Positions 1 to 7,349 of a stretch of 9,227 nucleotides of DNA are shown here, one piece after another (within the stretch, counting starts at the first letter, position 1; every line of letters starts with the position of its first letter). Source of the DNA: Eggerthellaceae bacterium (GTDB lineage: Bacteria > Actinomycetota > Coriobacteriia > Coriobacteriales > Eggerthellaceae); NCBI GenBank assembly GCA_017459485.1, contig JAFUCW010000224.1, forward strand, positions 1 to 9,227, read 5' to 3'. A model generated the notes under the pieces. It was not told the origin of the DNA, did not search any database, and was given only the letters and a program-made list of their open reading frames with translations. The position numbers and the translations under genes are program-made.

Positions 1-1
1 C

Positions 2-1003
2 GCCCCGCGTGCAGCATACAGCGCCATTCGCGCTCACTGTGTTGAGTCGATAGGGCTTGTCAGCGTGGCTGGAAACAAGGCTTTGATGCAGAAGGCGGGC
101 TACGTCTTCGAGCGTCGCCTCAGAGATAAGGCCCAGTCGGGCACGGTTCGGCATACTGACGCATCGGAACTCAACGCACTCGACACAATTGATATCGAAG
201 TAAAGGCATCAAACCGAGATTTGCACGACGCCTGCAACAACCAGCTTTACAAGATTGCTAATAGCACGGGAATGGGGTACTCGGACCTCGGCAAGATCTT
301 CCGCAGGCTTTTCTTGAAAGGCTCTTCGGACAAAAAGAGCGGCGACGTGAAGCTGCTCTCGCTCGAGCAGCCCGACTACTATGCTTTCGTCGCGAACAAT
401 GCTGAGTTGCTGAAGGAGGCGGTCCGAGATGCGGTCTCTAACAATCTTCCCGAAAACCAGCGTCTGCTGGCGCCGACACGGGAGAAGACGTTCCGCTTGC
501 CGCAGGAGGTGAAATTCAAGTATGACGCCTCCGAGAAGGACCAGTCGCTAGTGGATAAAAACGTGTACGACGGCTATCGGGCCTCTGCCTGTCCCCGGTC
601 CGATGGGGAGAAACGTTTCGAAGAATTCTGCCAGTCGTCCCCTCGGGTTAAGTGGTTCTACAAGAACGGTGACAAAGGAAGCGAGTATTTCTCTATCGTC
701 TACTTAGACAACGCAGGTCGAGATCCCCTATTCTTCCCTGATTACATCTTGGAAGATAGCGAAGGTACGATTTGGATCATCGAGGCCAAGGGCGGCCAGA
801 AGAAGTCAGGCGAGAGCGAGAACATAGACCGGTTCGCTGGGAAGAAGTTCGATGCGCTGCAGTCCTACATCGGGCGTCATCCGGGTCTGAAGATGGGCTT
901 CGTCCGCTATGACCAGAAGAGCCAGCGCCTGTGCATAAACACCGAGCAGTACACAGAAGACCTCGACACGTTCTTCTGGAAGCTGCTGAAGGACGTACTG
1001 TAA
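2..1003 (+). CDS. C-terminal part of a type III restriction-like helicase-nuclease (5' end outside window)
   Basis: The frame is open from base 2 with no stop before the stop codon at 1001-1003, so this is the tail of a longer gene. A GTG at 65 is the first start-like codon inside the window, but the reading frame upstream of it is intact, so I do not treat it as the real start. Numbering from that GTG, residues 180-245 look like a PD-(D/E)XK nuclease: a helix containing E182 and E186, V-K-W-F-Y-K-N-G near 195-202, then PD at 225-226 and E240-A-K242 on the next strands. This arrangement is typical of the C-terminal endonuclease domain of type III Res subunits and related DEAD/DEAH helicase-nucleases, in which an N-terminal helicase translocates on DNA and this domain cuts. 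No helicase motif is visible, because that part lies left of the window. It is the first gene of a plus-strand cluster, 55 bases before a DUF262 gene. Which helicase subfamily it belongs to cannot be decided from the tail. Confidence 0.8.
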   Translation, partial: APRAAYSAIRAHCVESIGLVSVAGNKALMQKAGYVFERRLRDKAQSGTVRHTDASELNALDTIDIEVKASNRDLHDACNNQLYKIANSTGMGYSDLGKIFRRLFLKGSSDKKSGDVKLLSLEQPDYYAFVANNAELLKEAVRDAVSNNLPENQRLLAPTREKTFRLPQEVKFKYDASEKDQSLVDKNVYDGYRASACPRSDGEKRFEEFCQSSPRVKWFYKNGDKGSEYFSIVYLDNAGRDPLFFPDYILEDSEGTIWIIEAKGGQKKSGESENIDRFAGKKFDALQSYIGRHPGLKMGFVRYDQKSQRLCINTEQYTEDLDTFFWKLLKDVL

Positions 1004-1044
1004 GGCGAGCGCCTTCTGCAAGGAAGCGCATTGTCGATAGTTCG

Positions 1045-1052
1045 AAGGGGAG
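1045..1052 (+). promoter_or_regulatory. Ribosome binding site of the DUF262 gene
   Basis: AAGGGGAG ends six bases before the ATG at 1059 and fixes that start. No promoter is evident in the 55-base gap, so the gene is probably read from upstream. Confidence 0.7.
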
Positions 1053-1058
1053 CGAATC

Positions 1059-2897
1059 ATGGGCTCAACTTTTCAATCAAACGACACCTCGATTTCCGAG
1101 ATTCTTGGCCAGATAGACAAAGGGCTAGTACAGCTTCCCGACTTCCAGCGGGGATGGGTTTGGGATGACTACAGGATTCGAGCGCTCATTGCAAGCATCA
1201 TGAACTCCTACCCCGTCGGCGCCCTCATGTTCTTGAAGTATGGCGGCGACACTGTCCGCTTCCGAAGGCGGCTGTTTACGGGGGCGACGAATGACGCCAC
1301 CCCAGACTCTCTTGTCCTGGATGGGCAGCAGCGACTAACTTCTATATACAACGCGATGTACTGCACGACTCCCGTGCCGACGAAAACGGAGAAAGGCCAG
1401 GAGACAAAGCGGTACTACTATCTCGACATCAGAAAATGCCTGGACGGGGAAACCGATACCGTCGATGCAATCCTTTCAATTCCCGACGGCAGGCAAATCA
1501 AGTCGAACTTCGGCCGCGATATAGATCTTGACCTATCCAGCCGTGAAAGGGAATTCAAGGAGTTGATGTTCCCCTTGAGCATCGTGTTCAACACGGCCGA
1601 ATGGTTGTCCTGGACCAACGGGTGCAAGCAGCACTACGGCTACGGGGACGCCGAGAAAGCCGAACTCATCGACAAGTTCATATCGAAGGTTCTCGTCAGC
1701 ATTCAGAACTATAAGGTTCCAGTCATCGCAGTGGACAAGGAAACCCCGAAGGAGGCCGTGTGCCAGGTCTTCGAGAACGTCAATACGGGAGGCGTGTCTC
1801 TCACCGTGTTCGAGCTGGTGACCGCATCGTTTGCGGCCGACAACTACCCGCTTAGGGAAGACTGGGAGGGTGATGAAAAGACGGGTGTGCTTGGCAGATC
1901 TAGTAGGATGATTGACGGATCTCCCCTTCTGGAGGACGTGACGGCTACAGACTTCCTTACGTCATTAGCGCTTGTTTCGAGGTATTGGGCATGGAAAGAC
2001 GGCGGCCTAGCGGTGAGCTGCAAAAAGAAAGACGTTCTATCGCTAACGCTTGCCGAGTATAAGAAGTACGCTGATGCCCTTGAGGCGGGCTTCGTGCAGG
2101 CAGCGCATTTCTTGGGCGAGCAGCACATCTACTCAACCAACGACACGCCTTACTCTACCCAGCTGATTCCTCTTTCGGCACTTTGCACAATCCTGGGCAA
2201 CCGGGCGCATGACTCCGAGGTTCGCAAGAAGCTTTCTCGCTGGTACTGGTGTGGGGTATTCGGGGAAATGTACGGAGGTGCTAACGAGACAAGGTACGCA
2301 AACGATGTGACGGGCGTAATGGCTTGGGTTGACGGCTCCACCGACGAGCCAGACACTGTGGCAAGGGCGTACTTCCATCCGACCAGACTTCTAACGTTGC
2401 AAAGCAGGCAAAGTGCGGCCTACAAGGGCGTGATGGCGCTAATACTGCAGCAGGGGGCAGTTGACTTCATGAGTGGCGCTGCGATGGATTTCGCCTACTA
2501 CAACAACAACCCAGTCGACATACACCACGTCTTTCCTAAAGACTACTGCAACAGGCAGGGACATCCGAAAAGGAAATGGAACTCCGTTGTGAACAAGACG
2601 CCAATTGCAGCTCGAACAAACAGGGTGCTGAAGGGAGACGCCCCTAGCTGCTATGCCGCAAGGATAGAAAGGGATGGGCACGTAAGCCCTGAAGACCTCG
2701 ACTCCTACGTTGCTACGCATGTTATCGACGTAGCGCTGTTTCGCTCCGACTCTTTCGACGAGTACTTTGTCGAGAGGGCGAAAGGTCTGCTGACGCTAAT
2801 ATCATCCTCGATGGGCAAGGCGATAACGAATCTCGACAGTGACGAGATCATCGATGGCTTCGGCGCACCACTGACTCAGCAGGATGGGGTTCGGTAA
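1059..2897 (+). CDS. Single-chain GmrSD-like protein: DUF262 (ParB/DndB-like) NTPase plus C-terminal DUF1524 HNH nuclease
   Basis: This 612-residue protein has both halves of the GmrS/GmrD type IV restriction family fused in one chain. The N-terminal DUF262 domain shows LPDFQRGWVW (26-35), the DGQQR signature (88-92) that belongs to the ParB-like nucleotide-handling site, and FENVNTGGVSLTVFEL (238-253). The C-terminal DUF1524 domain shows DIHHVFP (487-493), the HNH metal site, followed by N508, N512 and N521, the spaced asparagines usual in this family. All recognisable catalytic positions are present, so it should be active. Characterised members cleave modified (e.g. glucosylated or hydroxymethylated) phage DNA using NTPs; others act as phosphorothioate-sensing or broader anti-phage proteins, so the substrate here is not known. 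The start is set by a good ribosome binding site. It sits between a restriction-type nuclease and a HEPN-like protein. Codon use includes AGA, AGG and ATA codons that are scarce in the GC-rich genes at the right end. Confidence 0.9.
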   Translation: MGSTFQSNDTSISEILGQIDKGLVQLPDFQRGWVWDDYRIRALIASIMNSYPVGALMFLKYGGDTVRFRRRLFTGATNDATPDSLVLDGQQRLTSIYNAMYCTTPVPTKTEKGQETKRYYYLDIRKCLDGETDTVDAILSIPDGRQIKSNFGRDIDLDLSSREREFKELMFPLSIVFNTAEWLSWTNGCKQHYGYGDAEKAELIDKFISKVLVSIQNYKVPVIAVDKETPKEAVCQVFENVNTGGVSLTVFELVTASFAADNYPLREDWEGDEKTGVLGRSSRMIDGSPLLEDVTATDFLTSLALVSRYWAWKDGGLAVSCKKKDVLSLTLAEYKKYADALEAGFVQAAHFLGEQHIYSTNDTPYSTQLIPLSALCTILGNRAHDSEVRKKLSRWYWCGVFGEMYGGANETRYANDVTGVMAWVDGSTDEPDTVARAYFHPTRLLTLQSRQSAAYKGVMALILQQGAVDFMSGAAMDFAYYNNNPVDIHHVFPKDYCNRQGHPKRKWNSVVNKTPIAARTNRVLKGDAPSCYAARIERDGHVSPEDLDSYVATHVIDVALFRSDSFDEYFVERAKGLLTLISSSMGKAITNLDSDEIIDGFGAPLTQQDGVR

Positions 2898-2899
2898 GT

Positions 2900-3880
2900 T
2901 TGGGAGAATCTGTCGATAGTGGTGAGATGCATGTCGATGGGCGGGGGTCTGAACTCGCCGATGCCCTTCCCGTGGCTCAGATTGCAGAAACAGTTTACAG
3001 CTTCGGGTCGTTGATCCAGCATGTTGACGACATAGCCAACAAGATGGCATCTAAGAGTATCGAGGCTTCTCAGGTTGGGAAGGCTCTTCAAGGCTTTCGG
3101 CTTTCAATTGATGCAACAAGCACGATCTACGACAATCTTCCGCGCGTGAGTCTGAACTTGGACATTTTTGCCAGCGCGCTCTCTGAGGTCGTTCGTGGCA
3201 TGGAAGTTGCGCCAGCGGCACTCGAGCGGCTTTCTAGTTACTTTGACCTAGCTTTCGAATCTCTTGCGTCCAGCTTTCCTGAAGTTGACTGGCGGGCTTT
3301 GAGGAACGGTCACAGAATGTGGGGGAAGTATGGCTGGGTCGTTTGCGACGGCTTCCCTGTCTCGTACGTCTCCGACCCTCCCCAATCCTTGAATGAAGCC
3401 AATGCTCTAGCAATGAAAGTGATGCGCAGTGCACAACTTGAGGAGATGTTCGACGAGCTTCTGGAGAGCATCCCCAAGGCGAAGGATGCAAAAGAGGCTA
3501 TCGTCCTGTACAGAGAGAGGCGTTATAAACCCTGTGCCATGATGCTCTTTTCGCTCATAGATTGCGAGCTCTACAAAGAAGATTGGCGCATGTACGGCCG
3601 CGAAGGAAAGGGGAACCCATCGCGGCCGCTGAATGCAATGCGCCAAACAGAAGATGTCAGCTCCACGTTCGCGCTGAGCGCAGAGGGCGCGTTCCATGCT
3701 CAACAGTGTTTTTACAAAAGCGGCGGAGGGGCTTTCCGGAGAGAGAACGAAGGGGAGCTCAATAGGAATTTTCTTATGCACGGCATGACATACAAGCGCG
3801 TAACCAGGCAGTCGTGCACCAAGCTGTTCGCATTGCTCAATTGCATCTGCAGGCTGAAAATGCGGCGCGGGAGCAGCTAA
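2900..3880 (+). CDS. Unrecognised protein with a C-terminal HEPN-type R-x4-H motif, putative ribonuclease/abortive-infection effector
   Basis: The protein has up to 326 residues and belongs to no family I can name with certainty. The N-terminal half (about 20-125) is predicted to be mostly helical. A middle segment has K-Y-G-W-V at 143-147, resembling a short conserved patch in some abortive-infection proteins. The C-terminal part (about 195-320) runs as helix (A-I-V-L-Y-R-E-R-R-Y, then a hydrophobic helix around 211-223), a charged loop, then E-L-N-R-N-F-L-M-H-G at 286-295, followed by a Leu-rich helix. R289 and H294 give R-x4-H with a polar residue after the Arg, the catalytic pattern of HEPN RNases. 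The first possible start is TTG at 2900, two bases after the preceding stop, with AGGATGGGG about ten bases upstream; the in-frame ATG at 2927 is the alternative, removing nine residues. The tight spacing suggests translational coupling with the DUF262 gene. The HEPN assignment is an inference from one motif and its helical setting. Confidence 0.7.
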   Translation: MGESVDSGEMHVDGRGSELADALPVAQIAETVYSFGSLIQHVDDIANKMASKSIEASQVGKALQGFRLSIDATSTIYDNLPRVSLNLDIFASALSEVVRGMEVAPAALERLSSYFDLAFESLASSFPEVDWRALRNGHRMWGKYGWVVCDGFPVSYVSDPPQSLNEANALAMKVMRSAQLEEMFDELLESIPKAKDAKEAIVLYRERRYKPCAMMLFSLIDCELYKEDWRMYGREGKGNPSRPLNAMRQTEDVSSTFALSAEGAFHAQQCFYKSGGGAFRRENEGELNRNFLMHGMTYKRVTRQSCTKLFALLNCICRLKMRRGSS

Positions 3881-3882
3881 TC

Positions 3883-6800
3883 TTACCGGCCTTTTCTGCA
3901 CAGGGGACACTTGGACCGTCCGTGGTGCCTGCGGTCAATCCGCTGCTGCCATTCGTGTCCTTTGCTACATCTCCACCAGGCTAGTTTTGAAGAGCCCGGC
4001 TTGACATCCCATGGTGTAAGATCGCCGTTCAACGTTGGATGCCACTCCGCCGCCAGCCCAGGATTAATACTGGCAAGGCTAACGCATCGAGGACAGCCGC
4101 TTCCGTACATCAGAGCTTTGTATGACGCTTGCCAAGAACCATGCTTCGGGCATTCGCACTCGATAGGGAGTCTGCTGTCAGCGTATGAGCCAACGACAAC
4201 AAAATCGCCGTTGGCATAACGCTTGTTAGCTCTCGACAGGTCTTCGAGGAATTGTTCTTGGGTCTTGCATCGCGATTTCCCCCTTTCCGCAGAAGAGCAC
4301 TTCGGGCAGCCGGCGCCATTCATGAGAGTGTTTGCCTTCGTCTGCCATCTACCGTGTTCGGGGCACTCGCACTCTATGTCGTCCTTGCTTCTCGTGTATT
4401 CGCCCACAACCACGAACTCTCCGTTTGCGTAGTGGCGATTTTTCTTGGCAAGCCTTTCCAAGAACTCGCCATGGGTAATTCGCTTTTCGCCGATCCGGCA
4501 TTTGGGACACTGGCTGGCATGGTGGATTAGGTTGCTTGGAGTCGTGGCCCATTGACCGTGCATCGGGCATAAGCAGACTATCGGTTCTGTCGACTTAGCA
4601 TAGACACCCACTACTTCGAACTCACCGTTGGCATAATGGACGTTCTTTTCTTTCAGCTCGGATATGAACTGCTCATGAGTTCGGAGTTGCGAATGGGCGC
4701 TTTTGCGTTTGGTGCCCTTTTGGGTAGCGTGAGACTTAGCTACTCCGCACTTGGGGCAACCTGTGCCACGCAATAACAAATTGGGGGTTGTTGCCCAAGC
4801 CCCATGTTCGTGGCAACGGCACTCGATCTTTGTTTTGCTGTTCACGTACTTGCCGACAACGATAAATTTTCCGTTGGCATAGTCTTGGTTTTTCTCAACG
4901 AGCTTTTCCAAGAACTCATCTTGGGTAGGCTTTACCAAACCAGCGCATTTTGGGCATCCTCCACCGAGATTGATGATCACAGCTGGTTTCGTTGACCACC
5001 CATATCCGCAAACCTTGCATCGAAACTCAACCTTGGTATTTGCATTCTTGTACTCGCCGAGTGGCTCGATGCTGGGATTCGCTTCTGCTACTTCCTCGAC
5101 GAAACGCTCCTGCGTTCTTGCAGTAGGGTCGATGAAGCCAGGGTGCCGCCTGTATTTCGGGCATCCCTTGCCCTGCCGTATCGACCCTGTTGTCGTCTTC
5201 CACTCGTGCCCACAAATCTTGCACTTCACCATCAGGGGTTTCGACGCGCCTTCGTACTCGCCGAGAACTTCGACATCGGGACTGAGTGCCGCGATTTCGG
5301 CAACAACCTCATCGTGGGTTTTCTTTATCTCGTTGGCACAGCGTGGGCAGCCTTTGCTGTTGGGTAGCGTGATTACTGTAGGGGCCCATTCGTAGCCGCA
5401 GACATTGCATCTGCAATCGACCTTGTTCTGAACTCCCGTGTATTCACCGATGACCTCGAATTGCCCTTCGGCGTAATGTGGGTTGCTCTCCGCTAGTTCC
5501 GCCTTGAATTCTTCTTCTGATTTTAGAACCGTCCGGCTCGATGCCTTGGCTCGAAGAGACTTCCATTCCCTTTCCGAGAACGACAAATCGGACTCGACCA
5601 TGGAAAGGACATCGGCGACAAGTTTCTTCAATGCGGGCTGTCCTTTTTCGCTCCACAGGTCGAAGGGGTAAACCCGTACATCTTCGCTATAGATTTCGAA
5701 CGGCTCTCGGCATTGGTCGTAAACCATAAGCAGTCTTATGCCTGCATCCCGACACCTGCGGGCTTTCTCCAGATCCTTCTCGAATCGGTTTTTGTGCCAG
5801 AACCACGATCCGTATTCGATGGCGAGATGATGGACAGGAACGTAGATGTCCAGCTCGGATCCAATGGCGGTTTTGTCTCTGTTCAGGACGGCCTCTTCGC
5901 CCAGCGACTTCTCAAGTGCAACGCTTAGAATTTGCTCGACTCTTGATGTTCCGGATCGGCTACAGCGGGGGCAGCCGGCCCCTCTCAGTAGTAAAGCTTC
6001 GGGCTTGGCCTTCCAGTTGTTATCGCAGACAAGGCAGCGACATGCTATCGGCGTTTTGCTCGATTCGTATTCGCCGGTGACTTCGAACTTTCTTGTTGCG
6101 TAATACTCGTTGTCTCGGGCGAGTTCTTCTAAGAACTGCTCATGGGTTTTTCGAGATGCCAAGCCACGACGCTTCGCCGAGCATTCTGGGCAATCGCTTC
6201 CGTTGTGAACGAGATCGTAGGCGGTTCTCGACCAGCGGTTGCCACAAACAAGGCAATGGCATTCGATATGGTTATCGACCCCATCGTACTTGCTCAAGAT
6301 TTCAAACTCCCCGTTGGCATAGTGCCGATTGCCTCTTACAAGTTCTTCGACAAACTCAGCATGGCTCTTTCTTGTTGGGCTTTTGTATCCAGGATGGTTT
6401 CGCCAGTTGCTGCAGCCTTGCCCTACGGCAAGGAGCCTTGTGCCAGTTGTAGTCCATTCGTGGTTGCAGATGGCGCAACGAACTCTTAGCGGCTGCGTCA
6501 TTTTTTCGTAGGGTGACAGCAATTTGATATCGGGGTGTTTGGCGGCAAGCTCCGATAAAAAGCTCTCGGGGTCTTTCGCTTTCGCGTCCACCCAGCCTGG
6601 ATGTCGCCGGAAGTTCGGACAACCGTGGTTTGCGAGCAAGTCAGCGGGCTGAGCATCCCAGCTGTGGTCGCAGACGAGGCAATGCGTGCGTATCCTTGTT
6701 TTCCGGTCGGTGAACGAACCGAGTATTTCTATATCGCCGTTAATGAACTGGTCGTTCTGTTTGGACAGCCTGGCAAAAAACTCTGAGTCGGTCATCCTAT

Positions 6801-7209
6801 TCGCGCACTTTGGACAACCTGAGCCATTCAGCAGCGATGACGGAGTGGTTTCCCATTTGCCATGCTTGGGGCAGCGGCAAGCAATGTGCTTTAGCGCTCC
6901 CTGGTATTCGCCAACAACCTCGAAGTCCTTGCCGGCATACCTTCTGTTCTTCATTTCGAGCTTCTCAAGGAACCTCTTATGGTCCATCCTGTTGGGACCC
7001 TTGTCGTTGCCGTCGCATTTAGGGCATCCCTGTTTTTTCAGGTGGTCTGGCCGACGTTCAAATGCGTTGCCACATCTCGAACATCGGCATTTAATCTTTG
7101 TTGTGGCGTTCTCGTATTGGCTCTCGAGAAAGAAAGCACCGGACGCAAATAACGGGTTAGATTCCGCTAGCTCCTGTATGTAACCTGCGTTGGTCTTTCT
7201 TGTGCCCAT
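3883..7209 (-). CDS. Large multi-zinc-ribbon protein with an internal Vsr/EDxHD-like endonuclease domain
   Basis: This 1108-residue protein is a chain of repeats of about 50-70 residues. Each has a helical start (F-L-E-E-L-type), a segment like Y-A-N-G-E-F-E-V-V-G-E-Y, a C-x2-C or C-x2-H pair followed by G/x-x-W, and a closing G-C-P-K-C. I count six copies before the nuclease (residues 6-417), seven after it (564-1042) and a different treble-clef finger at the end (1047-1104). Residues 421-540 read as a Vsr-like nuclease with candidate active-site residues E425, D454, E465, H472 and D498. The repeats resemble the zinc-ribbon modules (DUF723-like, C-P-x-H-G type) attached to phage and bacterial homing-type nucleases, where they bind DNA. 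The start is well defined: an in-frame TAA lies at 7237-7239 with no start codon between it and the ATG, although no clear Shine-Dalgarno is seen. Its stop lies two bases from that of the HEPN-like gene, tail to tail. Lower G+C than the right-hand genes suggests acquisition. Its role (homing, restriction or other) is not settled. Confidence 0.85.
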   Translation of the reverse strand: MGTRKTNAGYIQELAESNPLFASGAFFLESQYENATTKIKCRCSRCGNAFERRPDHLKKQGCPKCDGNDKGPNRMDHKRFLEKLEMKNRRYAGKDFEVVGEYQGALKHIACRCPKHGKWETTPSSLLNGSGCPKCANRMTDSEFFARLSKQNDQFINGDIEILGSFTDRKTRIRTHCLVCDHSWDAQPADLLANHGCPNFRRHPGWVDAKAKDPESFLSELAAKHPDIKLLSPYEKMTQPLRVRCAICNHEWTTTGTRLLAVGQGCSNWRNHPGYKSPTRKSHAEFVEELVRGNRHYANGEFEILSKYDGVDNHIECHCLVCGNRWSRTAYDLVHNGSDCPECSAKRRGLASRKTHEQFLEELARDNEYYATRKFEVTGEYESSKTPIACRCLVCDNNWKAKPEALLLRGAGCPRCSRSGTSRVEQILSVALEKSLGEEAVLNRDKTAIGSELDIYVPVHHLAIEYGSWFWHKNRFEKDLEKARRCRDAGIRLLMVYDQCREPFEIYSEDVRVYPFDLWSEKGQPALKKLVADVLSMVESDLSFSEREWKSLRAKASSRTVLKSEEEFKAELAESNPHYAEGQFEVIGEYTGVQNKVDCRCNVCGYEWAPTVITLPNSKGCPRCANEIKKTHDEVVAEIAALSPDVEVLGEYEGASKPLMVKCKICGHEWKTTTGSIRQGKGCPKYRRHPGFIDPTARTQERFVEEVAEANPSIEPLGEYKNANTKVEFRCKVCGYGWSTKPAVIINLGGGCPKCAGLVKPTQDEFLEKLVEKNQDYANGKFIVVGKYVNSKTKIECRCHEHGAWATTPNLLLRGTGCPKCGVAKSHATQKGTKRKSAHSQLRTHEQFISELKEKNVHYANGEFEVVGVYAKSTEPIVCLCPMHGQWATTPSNLIHHASQCPKCRIGEKRITHGEFLERLAKKNRHYANGEFVVVGEYTRSKDDIECECPEHGRWQTKANTLMNGAGCPKCSSAERGKSRCKTQEQFLEDLSRANKRYANGDFVVVGSYADSRLPIECECPKHGSWQASYKALMYGSGCPRCVSLASINPGLAAEWHPTLNGDLTPWDVKPGSSKLAWWRCSKGHEWQQRIDRRHHGRSKCPLCRKGR
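3898..4071 (-). other. Domain: C-terminal DUF4379-like treble-clef zinc finger
   Basis: Residues 1047-1104 differ from the other repeats. They read S-I-N-P-G-L-A-A-E-W-H-P then N-G-D-L-T-P, K-P-G-S-S, W-W-R-C, G-H-E-W and finally K-C-P-L-C, the pattern of the treble-clef family in Pfam PF14311. Ligand candidates are C1081, H1085, C1101 and C1104. In other bacterial proteins this module is often found in tandem and next to Vsr-like nuclease domains. Here a single copy caps the array. Confidence 0.75.
4084..5520 (-). repeat. Zinc-ribbon repeats R7-R13 of the large protein
   Basis: Coding repeats covering residues 564-1042. Ligand candidates are R7 C601/C604/C621/C624, R8 C663/C666/C683 plus H689 (last Cys replaced by Y686), R9 C731/C734/C752/C755, R10 C799/H802/C818/C821, R11 C881/H884/C901/C904, R12 C949/H952/C968/C971 and R13 C1020/H1023/C1039/C1042. 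R8 and R9 are short forms. R10-R13 all use the C-x2-H-G variant and are the most alike, which suggests the most recent duplications. Confidence 0.85.
5590..5949 (-). other. Domain: Vsr/EDxHD-like endonuclease inside the zinc-ribbon protein
   Basis: Residues 421-540 follow the Vsr-type layout: a first helix with E425 (S-R-V-E-Q-I-L), a strand with S-E-L-D-I-Y (D454), a second strand L-A-I-E-Y-G (E465), then W-F-W-H-K (H472) matching the G-C-F-W-H region of Vsr, a Lys/Arg-rich helix K-A-R-R-C and the strand I-R-L-L-M-V-Y-D (D498). The same pattern defines the EDxHD homing endonucleases related to I-Bth0305I. The key acidic and His positions appear intact, so activity is plausible. The fold assignment rests on motif reading only. 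Confidence 0.65.
5959..7194 (-). repeat. Zinc-ribbon repeats R1-R6 of the large protein
   Basis: Coding tandem repeats covering residues 6-417. Zinc-ligand candidates by repeat are R1 C43/C46/C62/C65, R2 C113/H116/C132/C135, R3 C177/C180/C197 plus H203, R4 C245/C248/C266 plus H272, R5 C319/C322/C340/C343 and R6 C392/C395/C413/C416. R3 and R4 lack the last Cys and instead continue with R-R/N-H-P-G-aromatic. R4 is a short version that lacks the Y-A-N-G-x-F segment. Confidence 0.85.
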
Positions 7210-7248
7210 ATATTCAACTTTGACAGAGCATCTATTTTACCCAGGATG

Positions 7249-7254
7249 ATTATA
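7249..7254 (-). promoter_or_regulatory. Consensus -10 box for the zinc-ribbon nuclease gene
   Basis: Read on the minus strand this is TATAAT, a perfect -10 hexamer. It would start a transcript near 7242, giving a leader of about 33 bases before the ATG at 7209. The -35 region is poor: CTTTCA at 7271-7276 with 16-base spacing is the best candidate. A five-base inverted repeat (7265-7269 with 7275-7279) overlaps that position and could be an operator, but it is short enough to be chance. Confidence 0.5.
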
Positions 7255-7349
7255 GTAGAAGAAAATCCTATGAAAGGATGTAGAGGGATTAACTCCGTCA
7301 CATGAAGACGAAAATGATCACCTTTGTTGTTGGGTGTTTTAGCTACTAA

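Noticed and set aside
3407..3910. Minus-strand open frame of 167 codons opposite the HEPN-like gene
   Set aside because: It overlaps the tail of the zinc-ribbon gene and the whole C-terminal half of the better-supported HEPN-like gene, and no start signal is seen.
6686..7183. Open plus-strand frame of 165 codons antisense to the zinc-ribbon gene
   Set aside because: It is the complement of conserved Cys/His repeats, has no ribosome binding site or family resemblance, and similar frames recur at each repeat.
4084..7194. CRISPR-like or satellite array suggested by regular repetition
   Set aside because: The repetition is at protein level in one open frame; DNA copies are diverged and there are no spacers of constant length.
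7220..7225. TTGACA on the plus strand as a -35 box
   Set aside because: No -10 box at suitable spacing (TATTTT is too close, GATTAT too far) and no plus-strand gene to drive.
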